64,000 nt of DNA from Arcobacter vandammei. Its GTDB lineage: Bacteria > Campylobacterota > Campylobacteria > Campylobacterales > Arcobacteraceae. The position numbers and the translations under genes are program-made. Under the pieces are notes generated by a model. The model was given only the letters and a program-made list of their open reading frames with translations. It did not search any database and was not told the DNA's origin. Where the stretch lies: NCBI RefSeq assembly GCF_016106035.1, contig NZ_JADKPZ010000012.1, positions 25,154 through 89,153 on the forward strand, read 5' to 3'. Positions 16,662 through 24,686 of this stretch are shown here, in pieces (the stretch's first letter is position 1; each line of letters opens with the position of its first letter).

Positions 16662-17732
16662 TTACTTTCTTTTTCCTCTTGAAAAATCAATAATATATGA
16701 AGCAATATCATCTAAATGTACAATATCTTTAACTGCTCCTGCTTGGATAGCTTTCATAGGCATTCCAAAAACTACACAGCTCTCCTCATTTTGAGCAACA
16801 GTATAAGCACCATTATCAAAAAGTTCTTTCATAGCTATCATACCATCATCACCCATTCCTGTCATCATAACAGCCATAGCTCCACCACCAACACTGTTAT
16901 TTACTGATCTAAATAATACATCAACACTTGGTTTATGTTGGCTTACTTTTTTTGTATCTAAAAGTTTAGTTCTAAGTTCATTTCCAACTCTTTCTATTGT
17001 TAAATGCATATTTCCAGGAGCTAAATATGCATTTCCTCTTTCTAAAACCATTCCATCTTTAGCTTCACAAACTTCTACATCTGAATTATCATTTAATCTT
17101 TGAGCAAATGAGCTTGAAAATCCATAAGGAATATGTTGAGTTATTAATATTGGAGGTAAATCTGATGGTAATTTTCTAAAAACTTTCAATAAAGACTCAA
17201 CTCCACCAGTTGATGAACCAATAGCTACTAACTTTTGACCAGCTAATTTTGCTGCTCTAAGTGGAATAACTTCATCTGGATGTACTTTATAATCAACATT
17301 TATTGTTAAAGGTACTTGTTTTAAAGGTTTTGGTTTTTTAAGAGTATATCTTTTTAGTAAGAAAGTAAGGCTAAGAAGTGTATCTTTTATTCTATCTGAA
17401 AAAGAACTCATAGCTTCACCCATTTCAGGTTTTGGGATAAAACCAACAGCTCCATCATCAAAGATATCGTTTCCTCTTACACTCTCTCCTGATATTACAA
17501 CAGCAGGCATTGGATGAAGTCGCATTAAATTTCTTAAAAATGTAACTCCATCCATTTTAGGCATATTTATATCAATAGTTACCAAATCAGGCTCAAACTC
17601 TTTGATTTTTTCTCTTGCTTCATAGGCATCATTTGCAACACCAATAACTTCAAACTCATCAATAGAGCTAATCATATCTTTTAATACTCTTCTCATAGAA
17701 GCAGAATCATCTATAATCAAAACCGTGTACAT
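16662..17732 (-). CDS. cheB: Chemotaxis response regulator and methylesterase CheB
   Basis: Removes methyl groups from chemoreceptors and deamidates Gln residues. The receiver domain (about 1-120) has IIDDSASMRR, phospho-Asp in VTIDINMPKMDG, and Lys in FIPKP. The methylesterase domain (about 165-350) has the catalytic Ser in IGSSTGGVES, His in ITQHIPYGFS and Asp in MTGMGDDGM. At 356 residues both domains are complete, in contrast to the receiver-less CheB known from Campylobacter jejuni. Last gene of the operon cheY-cheA-cheR-cheD-cheB, 20 bp after cheD. Confidence 0.95.
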   Translation of the reverse strand: MYTVLIIDDSASMRRVLKDMISSIDEFEVIGVANDAYEAREKIKEFEPDLVTIDINMPKMDGVTFLRNLMRLHPMPAVVISGESVRGNDIFDDGAVGFIPKPEMGEAMSSFSDRIKDTLLSLTFLLKRYTLKKPKPLKQVPLTINVDYKVHPDEVIPLRAAKLAGQKLVAIGSSTGGVESLLKVFRKLPSDLPPILITQHIPYGFSSSFAQRLNDNSDVEVCEAKDGMVLERGNAYLAPGNMHLTIERVGNELRTKLLDTKKVSQHKPSVDVLFRSVNNSVGGGAMAVMMTGMGDDGMIAMKELFDNGAYTVAQNEESCVVFGMPMKAIQAGAVKDIVHLDDIASYIIDFSRGKRK

Positions 17733-17752
17733 TTTATAACCCTAAATATATT

Positions 17753-18430
17753 TTAAAAAAGCTCAATTTCCATTTCTGGTTCAACATCTTTATTTGTAGA
17801 CCCAAAAATTTCAACTGCACCACTATATTCTTTGATAACAGGAGCTTTTGTAATTTCTGTTTGTAATTGTTTTTCATCAGAAAGAATTTTACTATCAGTA
17901 TCAGATTTTTGAGTAACTTTAATAAAAGTGTCAAAATCATCTGCTAAAAGTATTAATCTTCCATGTTCTCCTCTTGTATGCTCGGATAAAACTTTAAACC
18001 CTTCAGATCTACAAAACTCTTTTGCAAACTCAACATTTCTTTGACCTATAGATGTATTTGATAAATTCAACTGCATAATATCAGCTCCACCAGATATTTT
18101 AGCTACCATACTTTGTTTTTTACAACCCATTTTATACATCTCATTTAACATAGCCTCAACAGAATAAAGACCATATTTCATATCATCAATTGTATTCTCT
18201 GTTTTTGGTAACAAAAAATGGTTCATAGCTTTTATTTTCTTATCTTTATCATAAAACATCAAAGCTACACAAGAGCCTAAAAGTGTTTTAAAGGCAACAT
18301 CATCATCATCTCTTCCAACAGCAAACTCACCACCTATAACAGTATGTGTATTGTAACCTTTTGTTTGCTGTGTAAACCTAGAAGAAGAGACTTTTTCTAT
18401 ACTACCATCCTTATGTCCTATTACTATCAT
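17753..18430 (-). CDS. cheD: Chemoreceptor glutamine deamidase CheD
   Basis: Deamidates receptor glutamines and so tunes adaptation. The catalytic Cys lies in TLLGSCVALMFYD, with the matching His in AMNHFLLP and the conserved GGADIM after it. Core homology ends near residue 165. The remaining 60 residues are a polar, Lys-rich tail ending EPEMEIELF, which is longer than in many CheD proteins and may be a docking segment. The ATG overlaps the cheR stop (ATGA). Operon membership with cheR and cheB supports the assignment. Confidence 0.92.
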   Translation of the reverse strand: MIVIGHKDGSIEKVSSSRFTQQTKGYNTHTVIGGEFAVGRDDDDVAFKTLLGSCVALMFYDKDKKIKAMNHFLLPKTENTIDDMKYGLYSVEAMLNEMYKMGCKKQSMVAKISGGADIMQLNLSNTSIGQRNVEFAKEFCRSEGFKVLSEHTRGEHGRLILLADDFDTFIKVTQKSDTDSKILSDEKQLQTEITKAPVIKEYSGAVEIFGSTNKDVEPEMEIELF

Positions 18431-19272
18431 ACTATCTCTTTTTCTTTGATAAAGATATTTTGTCCAACTCTTTTAACATAATTAATCAAATCTTGAGGAT
18501 TTTCAGAATGACCTATATATAAAGTTCCACCAACTTTAAGATGACGGAAAAGCTTTTTTAATATCTTATTTTGGTCTTCAACTGAAAAATAAATAAGAAC
18601 ATTTCTACAAAAAATAACATCAAATTGATTATTTGCAAAGCTGTAACTTGAATCATTTAAATTTAACTCATGAAAAGTTATCATTCTTTTTAATTCATCA
18701 TTTGCTTTAATTAAAACTTCATCTCCAGCTAAAGTCTTTTGAACTCGTCTTTTAAAATACTTCTGTGGTTTTATCCAAACTGGAAACTCTTTTGATGATT
18801 TTGAATATCTATAAATACCATTTGCTGCATATTGTAAAACATTTGTATCAATATCTGTAGCTATTATTGAAGCATTTATATTTCTATTGCACTCATTTAC
18901 TGCTTCAAGAACAGTTATTGCCATTGAATATGGTTCTTCTCCTGTTGAAGAAGCTGAACACCACATAGATATTTTCTCACCACTTTGAGCAAACTTAGGC
19001 AATACTCTATCTTTTAAATCTACAAAATGAAAATCTTCTCTAAAAAAGTGTGTTTTATTTGTAGTAAATGTATTTATGAAATCTGTCTCATATTTTCCCT
19101 GCTCAACCATATCAAGCAGTTCCATAATATCACCATAGAATTTGCAATTTCTTTTTAATTTATCAATTCTATTTGAAATCATAATCTCTTTATTCTCTGT
19201 AAGTGTAATTCCTGTAAGAGAATAAAGAATTTTTTTTACCCTATTATGTACATCATCTACTGAATAAGACAT
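18427..19272 (-). CDS. cheR: Chemotaxis protein methyltransferase CheR
   Basis: Methylates glutamates on chemoreceptors using S-adenosylmethionine. The N-terminal helical domain (about 1-75) includes RIDKLKRNCKFYGD. The methyltransferase domain carries TTNKTHFFRE, the SAM-binding WCSASSTGEEPYSMA, IIATDID and FDVIFCRNVLIYFS, all characteristic. Length of 281 residues is normal, and there is no C-terminal pentapeptide-binding TPR. It begins 3 bp after the cheA stop and overlaps cheD. Confidence 0.95.
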   Translation of the reverse strand: MSYSVDDVHNRVKKILYSLTGITLTENKEIMISNRIDKLKRNCKFYGDIMELLDMVEQGKYETDFINTFTTNKTHFFREDFHFVDLKDRVLPKFAQSGEKISMWCSASSTGEEPYSMAITVLEAVNECNRNINASIIATDIDTNVLQYAANGIYRYSKSSKEFPVWIKPQKYFKRRVQKTLAGDEVLIKANDELKRMITFHELNLNDSSYSFANNQFDVIFCRNVLIYFSVEDQNKILKKLFRHLKVGGTLYIGHSENPQDLINYVKRVGQNIFIKEKEIV

Positions 19273-19275
19273 ATC

Positions 19276-21363
19276 TTATGAGGCCCTTTTTATAGAATGC
19301 ATATCTTTTTCTATTTTAATTTGTGCATTTATAATGCCTACAACATCTAAAATAAGACCGATACTTCCATCTCCTCTTACAGTTGCAGCTCCAATTCCTT
19401 GAACACTTCTAAAGTTTTTATCAAGAGGTTTTACAACAACTTGATGTTGATTTAAAAATTCATCAATTGATAATGCAACTTTTGTATTTCCAGATTTCAC
19501 AACGATTAGCATTCCATCTTCTAAATGTTCAAAGCTATCTTTTAATCCAAATAGTTGATGAAGTCTTACTATTGGAATAAACTCTTCTCTTAGCATTAAT
19601 AAATCTCTAGTTCCATCACCAATTTTTTTAATCATATCAGATGTTGGTTGAAGTGATTCAACAATTGAACTAAGTGGTAAAATATATTTTTGATCTCCAA
19701 CTTTAATATCAAGACCATCCAAAATAGCAAGAGTTAAAGGTAACATAATAGTTATTCTTGTACCCTCACCTATTTTTGTGTCAAGTTTAATAGCTCCACC
19801 CAATTTATAGATATTTGTTTTAACAACATCCATTCCAACACCTCGACCTGAAATATCAGTTATCTCATCAGCAGTTGAAACACCTGCTCCAAAAATCAAC
19901 ATAGCTTTTTCATTATCAGTCATATTGCTATATTGATGTTCATCTATTTGACCTTTTTCTAAAGCTCTTTGTGCAACTTTTTCACAATCAATACCTTTTC
20001 CATCATCTTCAATTGTGATAATCATTTGACCATTTGCTTGTTCTGCACTAATTGAAATAGAACCTGTTTCAGGTTTTCCTGAAGCTTCTCTAACTGTTGG
20101 CATCTCAATTCCATGATCAAGAGAATTTCTAATAATATGCATTAAAGGGTCTGTTAATCCTTCAATCATAGCCTTATCAATCTCAACATTATCTCCATAA
20201 TGTTTAAATTCAACTTTTTTACTAAGTTTTCTTGAAATATCACGTACTACTTTTGGGAATTTTGAGTAAATTGATTCCATTGGAACCATTCTGATACTCA
20301 TAATACTATCTTGCATATCTCTAATATGTCTTTCAAGAAGTTCTAATCTTTCTAAAACTGAAGATCTTGTTTTTGTCTCTTCAATAGAAGATGAAAATTG
20401 TGTAAGCATAGCATTTGTAATAACTAAATCTCCAACATTATTCATTAATAAATCAATTTTATCAAGATTAACTCTAATACTATTGTTATTATTATTTGCT
20501 ATTGATTTTTTATTATCATCTTCTTGTTCAGCTCTTGGCTTTCTAGTAACAACTTTTGTTGGCTCTTCTACTTTATTTTCGATAGTAGGAGTTTTAACAA
20601 CTTTTTCTTCTTCTATATCATTTGATTTCATAACAGCATCAGGAGTAATAGATGGAACATCATCAAAGAAACCAAAATGCTCTTTTTCTTCTTTTATCTC
20701 TTCTGGTTCATTTTCAACCAATTCAGAAATTCTTTCTAAATCATCTTCAAAAAAACCATAAGATTTATGTTCTTCATTTATTTCATCGTCCATAAATAGA
20801 CCAAAAGCTGGGTTTTCCTCATCTCTTAAACCATTCATATCTTCATCAAAAAATCCAAAATTCTCTTTTTCTTCATCGTGTTCTTTTGAAATTTCGCTTA
20901 TTTGTTCAACTTTTTTTTCAACAACAACTTCTTTTGGTGCAGCTGCTTGTTTTACTACATTTTCACCTTTTGAATAAGCTCTAATCTCTTCAAGTAAAGC
21001 AGAAGTCATATCTGTAAATTTTTCTCTATTAATTTGGTTTGCAACTTCTAAATCTAAAATCTCTTTCATTACATCAAGACCATCTAAAAGAGTCTCTGCC
21101 ATTTCTGGAATAAATTCAATTTTATGGCTTCTTAATTTATCCATTAAATTTTCTACATCATGAGTAAACTCTGCAAAAAAAGCCAACTCTACTGAAGCTC
21201 CACTACCTTTTAAAGTATGAACATCACGGAACAATTGTCCCATCTCTTCATCAGTTAAAGTACCATTATTTTCAGCTTCTAGTAAAACATTATCAGCCGA
21301 TTCAAAAAGCTCAGAAGCCTCTTCTAAAAACATCTCTCTATATTTAGAAATATCAAATGACAT
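19276..21363 (-). CDS. cheA: Chemotaxis histidine kinase CheA
   Basis: Central kinase that phosphorylates CheY and CheB in response to receptors. The Hpt domain (about 1-130) has phospho-His49 in VHTLKGSG. The dimerisation and ATP-binding domains carry DPLMHIIRNSLDHGIE, IEDDGKGI and GRGVGMDVV, and the CheW-like domain runs to the end. There is no C-terminal receiver, unlike the CheA of Campylobacter jejuni. The usual P2 docking domain is replaced by an acidic linker (about 135-290) with four spaced copies of a Gly-Phe/Leu-Phe-acidic motif (residues 169-173, 187-193, 202-208, 230-235). The cheY gene precedes it by 14 bp. Confidence 0.96.
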   Translation of the reverse strand: MSFDISKYREMFLEEASELFESADNVLLEAENNGTLTDEEMGQLFRDVHTLKGSGASVELAFFAEFTHDVENLMDKLRSHKIEFIPEMAETLLDGLDVMKEILDLEVANQINREKFTDMTSALLEEIRAYSKGENVVKQAAAPKEVVVEKKVEQISEISKEHDEEKENFGFFDEDMNGLRDEENPAFGLFMDDEINEEHKSYGFFEDDLERISELVENEPEEIKEEKEHFGFFDDVPSITPDAVMKSNDIEEEKVVKTPTIENKVEEPTKVVTRKPRAEQEDDNKKSIANNNNNSIRVNLDKIDLLMNNVGDLVITNAMLTQFSSSIEETKTRSSVLERLELLERHIRDMQDSIMSIRMVPMESIYSKFPKVVRDISRKLSKKVEFKHYGDNVEIDKAMIEGLTDPLMHIIRNSLDHGIEMPTVREASGKPETGSISISAEQANGQMIITIEDDGKGIDCEKVAQRALEKGQIDEHQYSNMTDNEKAMLIFGAGVSTADEITDISGRGVGMDVVKTNIYKLGGAIKLDTKIGEGTRITIMLPLTLAILDGLDIKVGDQKYILPLSSIVESLQPTSDMIKKIGDGTRDLLMLREEFIPIVRLHQLFGLKDSFEHLEDGMLIVVKSGNTKVALSIDEFLNQHQVVVKPLDKNFRSVQGIGAATVRGDGSIGLILDVVGIINAQIKIEKDMHSIKRAS

Positions 21364-21377
21364 TATAAACCCCCTGC

Positions 21378-21746
21378 TTATCTGCTTAATACTATATTTA
21401 CAGCTTTTAATAGCTGGTCTGGAACGAATGGTTTAACAATCCATCCAGTAGCACCTGCTGCTTTTCCTTTTGCTTTCATCTCATCACTTCTCTCAGTTGT
21501 TAATACCAAAATCGGTTTTTTAGAATATGCTGATAACTTTCTTAGTTCGCTTATTAAAGTTAATCCGTCCATATTAGGCATATTTACATCAGTTATTACT
21601 AAATCAAATTCAGCTGTTTTTGCCTTTGCTAAACCATCAACTCCATCAATTGCTTCAACAACATCAGTATAACCACCTTCATTCAAAGCATAGTTCAACA
21701 TATCTCTTAGCATTGTAGAGTCATCTACTATTAAAAGTTTGGCCAT
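21378..21746 (-). CDS. cheY: Chemotaxis response regulator CheY
   Basis: A single 122-residue receiver domain, first gene of the operon. Key residues are LIVDDST (acidic pocket), phospho-Asp in LVITDVNMPNMDG, Thr in VLTTERS and Lys in IVKPF. Phospho-CheY binds the flagellar switch. AAGGGG lies before the ATG. Upstream, the minus strand has GATAATAT (-10-like, around 21788-21793). The order cheY-cheA resembles CheY-type partners in other Campylobacterota clusters. Confidence 0.93.
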   Translation of the reverse strand: MAKLLIVDDSTMLRDMLNYALNEGGYTDVVEAIDGVDGLAKAKTAEFDLVITDVNMPNMDGLTLISELRKLSAYSKKPILVLTTERSDEMKAKGKAAGATGWIVKPFVPDQLLKAVNIVLSR

Positions 21747-21854
21747 AAAAACCCCTTAAAGTTTACATTTAAAAAATTATTTTTACTATATTATCGTAAG
21801 AAATATTAATTTGTGATTAGATTTGTTAGTTATTTTATGAAGATTTGGTGAGAA

Positions 21855-21880
21855 AAATTAATCCAAAAAAGGATTAATTT
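21855..21880 (-). terminator. Terminator of pnp
   Basis: A 10-bp stem (21855-21864 with 21871-21880) with a 6-nt loop overlaps the pnp stop codon and is followed by a short T run on the minus strand. Confidence 0.7.
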
Positions 21881-24018
21881 AAACCTAATTCTATTTTATC
21901 TTTTTGAACTTTTAGAACTTTTACTTCTATTTCTTGTCCAACGCATAAAACATCACTTACTTTTTCTACTCTTTGCTTTGATAGTTTAGAGATATGTAAA
22001 AGCCCTTCTCCACCTTTTGCAAGAAGAATAAATGCTCCAAAATCAACTACTCTTTCAACTTTTCCAGCTACAACTTCATCTAAACTATAAAGTTTTTCAA
22101 AATCAATTTTTGCTGGGGCTTTTTGAGAATTAGAGTTATTTACTAACTCTTTTATAAAATTACTTGCTTCAGTTATTTTATTTTTATCATCACCACTTAC
22201 TTTTACAGTTCCGTTATCTCTATTTAAGTCAATATTTACAGAGTATTTTTCAATAATCTCTTTAATTGTAGCTCCACCTTTTCCAATAACTATCATCATT
22301 TTTGAGCTATCTATTTCAAACTCTTCAACTTTTGGTAAAGCAGGACTTGAAACTATATCTTTAGAAGCTTCTTCCATAATATTTAAGATATGAACTCTTC
22401 CCTCTTTTGCTTGATTTAATGCCTCTTGAAGTACATTTAACTCAATTCCCCCAAGTTTTATATCCATTTGAAGTGCTGTAATTCCATTTATAGTTCCTGC
22501 AACTTTAAAGTCCATATCACCATCATGGTCTTCAAGTCCCATAATATCTGTTAAAATTGAGTATTTATCACCCTCAACAACCATTCCCATAGCAACTCCA
22601 GCAACCAAAGAAGAAACTGGAATATTTGCAGCTTTAAGAGCCAAAGAACCACCACAAACAGTTGCCATAGATGAAGAACCATTTGACTCTAAAATCTCTG
22701 AAACTATTCTAAAAGTATCTTTGAAGTTTTTATTAATTGTAGCTTCAAGAGCTTTTTTTGCTAGATTTCCATGACCTAATTCTCTTCTTCCTACTCCAAA
22801 AATTGGTTTTGCTTCACCTACACTAAATCCTGGGAAATTGTAGTGAACCATAAAGTTTTCCATAGATGTTGATTTATCTGTTAAAACTTCATACATCTGC
22901 CCATCTTTTGCTCCTGCAATTGTCCCTACAACTAAAGCTTGAGTTTCCCCTCTTGTAAATAGGCAAGATGAGTGAGCTGATGGTAAAATATTTGTCTCTA
23001 TATCTATTGGTCTTACATCTTTTAAACCTCTTCCATCTGCTCTTACTTTTTCATTTACAATCATAGAACGAACTAGTTCTCTTTTTACAACATTTACAGC
23101 TTCATAAATAGTGCTATATTCAAGCTCATTTGTAGTGCAATAATCATTTTTTGCTATTGCTTTTGATAGCTCTTTTAACTCAACTGCTCTTTCACTTTTT
23201 GCAAGTTTTTTTATAGCATCTTTAATATCATTTGAAAAATTATCTCTTACATAAGAGATAACTTCAGTTGGAATTGTAAACTCAACTAATTCAACAGTTG
23301 CCATTGTTTTACAAGCTTTTTCAAAATTATTTTCATAAGCAAGATTTGCATTTTTTAAAGCCTCTTGTGCAAAAGCAATTGCTTCAACTAAAGTTTGCTC
23401 TTCCATTTCGTTTGTAGAGTGGTTTGAGTCATTTAAAGAAGATATAGTTTTCATCTCAATCATAAGTAGTTCATCTTTAGAACCAGCCACATATAAATCT
23501 AGTGTAGAGTTATTTAACTCATCGCTTGTAGGGTTTATTACTAATTTATCATTAATCTTTCCAACTCTAACACCACAAACAGATTTTTTAATAGGTAAGT
23601 TTGATGTATATAGTGCTGCATTTGCTGCATTTAAAGCCAAAGTTTGTAAATCTACATCTTTATCAGCACTTAAAACCATAACAGTTATTGTTGTTGGATA
23701 TACAAAACCTTTTGGAAAAAGTGGTCTTAAACTTCTATCAATTACTCTTGAAGTTAATGTTTCAAAATCGCTAGGTTTTCCTTCTCTTTTTATAAATCCA
23801 CCTGCAAGTTTTGCAGCTGCATAAGTTTTTTCAATATATTGAACAGTTAAAGGTGTAAAATCTTCACTTACAGGGTTGTCAAATTCACTTGCAACAGCTG
23901 CTAAAATAACAGCATTTCCCATTTTTGCTAAAACAGCACCATTTGCTTGTTTAGCAACTTTTCCAAACTCAAAAATCTCTTTTTGATTATTTAACTCTAA
24001 TTCGCATACTATTGCCAT
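21874..24018 (-). CDS. pnp: Polyribonucleotide nucleotidyltransferase (PNPase)
   Basis: Phosphorolytic 3'-to-5' exoribonuclease in mRNA decay. Two RNase PH-like domains (about 1-210 and 310-540) are joined by a helical segment. The second contains GRGLKDVRPI, FTRGETQALV and the active-site DIMGLEDHDGDMDFKVAGT as two adjoining blocks. A KH domain (about 555-615, MIVIGKGGATIKEI) and an S1 domain (about 640-714, GKVERVVDFGAFI) follow. Length of 714 is standard. It is the last gene of a run that includes lptD and a phosphoribosyltransferase-like gene directly upstream (2-bp gap). Confidence 0.96.
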   Translation of the reverse strand: MAIVCELELNNQKEIFEFGKVAKQANGAVLAKMGNAVILAAVASEFDNPVSEDFTPLTVQYIEKTYAAAKLAGGFIKREGKPSDFETLTSRVIDRSLRPLFPKGFVYPTTITVMVLSADKDVDLQTLALNAANAALYTSNLPIKKSVCGVRVGKINDKLVINPTSDELNNSTLDLYVAGSKDELLMIEMKTISSLNDSNHSTNEMEEQTLVEAIAFAQEALKNANLAYENNFEKACKTMATVELVEFTIPTEVISYVRDNFSNDIKDAIKKLAKSERAVELKELSKAIAKNDYCTTNELEYSTIYEAVNVVKRELVRSMIVNEKVRADGRGLKDVRPIDIETNILPSAHSSCLFTRGETQALVVGTIAGAKDGQMYEVLTDKSTSMENFMVHYNFPGFSVGEAKPIFGVGRRELGHGNLAKKALEATINKNFKDTFRIVSEILESNGSSSMATVCGGSLALKAANIPVSSLVAGVAMGMVVEGDKYSILTDIMGLEDHDGDMDFKVAGTINGITALQMDIKLGGIELNVLQEALNQAKEGRVHILNIMEEASKDIVSSPALPKVEEFEIDSSKMMIVIGKGGATIKEIIEKYSVNIDLNRDNGTVKVSGDDKNKITEASNFIKELVNNSNSQKAPAKIDFEKLYSLDEVVAGKVERVVDFGAFILLAKGGEGLLHISKLSKQRVEKVSDVLCVGQEIEVKVLKVQKDKIELGLN

Positions 24019-24020
24019 AT

Positions 24021-24686
24021 TTATCCTTCTTTTTTAATTCTTTCTAAATCTTCTATTGTAATCTCTTCAAGCTCTTCATAATAATGATTAGCTTCAACAA
24101 AATGTTCCAAACTTTTAATATAATATAAATCATCAGTAATTGAGTCAATAGCTGGAATACTTGCAGTTGAAAGTATTGGAGTTGCTACACAAATAGACTT
24201 CACTTTTTGATTTATAATAGTTTTTATACAAGCCATCATTACTAAACCTACATTTATATCCTCATCAACAATTAAGATATTTTTACCTTCAAGATGATTG
24301 AGTTTTTCTCCAGCTCTAAAAGCTGATATTCTTGGTTTTAAAATATCTTCATAAATAATTTTTGATTTTGAATATATATAATTTAAATCTATCTCAAAAG
24401 ATTTTACTAACTCTTCATGTATTAAAACTTCCTCAAGCTCTGTAACAACTGCAATTTCACAATCTTCATTATTTGGAGCATAAATCTTTTCATTAAACAT
24501 AATATCAAAAGTTGCATCTAATTTCTTTGCTATTATTTTTGCAATTTTATATCCACCATTTGAAGCAGATATTACTATCCAATTTTCTAACTTCATAGTA
24601 TCTATTGGCAAAACTTCAAGCAATCTATTTGCTGCATCAGTTCTATTTTTAAAACAAATACTATTTAAAATCATTTGAGTTGTCAT
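24021..24686 (-). CDS. Phosphoribosyltransferase-like protein
   Basis: About 221 residues. The segment NWIVISASNGGYKIAKIIAK followed by LDATFDIMF resembles the N-terminal core of type I phosphoribosyltransferases, and NILIVDEDINVG stands where the PRPP loop (usually VDDvittG) is expected. The loop is diverged, so activity is uncertain. It overlaps the 3' end of lptD by 26 bp. I use the ATG at 24686; a TTG just before it and an ATG four codons later are alternatives, and none has a clear ribosome site. The substrate is not known to me. The neighbours are RNA decay and LPS export genes, which gives no functional hint. Confidence 0.7.
   Translation of the reverse strand: MTTQMILNSICFKNRTDAANRLLEVLPIDTMKLENWIVISASNGGYKIAKIIAKKLDATFDIMFNEKIYAPNNEDCEIAVVTELEEVLIHEELVKSFEIDLNYIYSKSKIIYEDILKPRISAFRAGEKLNHLEGKNILIVDEDINVGLVMMACIKTIINQKVKSICVATPILSTASIPAIDSITDDLYYIKSLEHFVEANHYYEELEEITIEDLERIKKEG

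Noticed and set aside
17734..17940. A 68-residue ORF within cheD and a 129-residue ORF opposite ubiX (56018-56407)
   Set aside because: Both lie wholly inside well-supported genes in other frames and have no independent start signals.
21788..21793. A firm promoter for cheY
   Set aside because: Only a partial -10 (TAATAT) is visible without other support, so it is mentioned under cheY and not listed separately.
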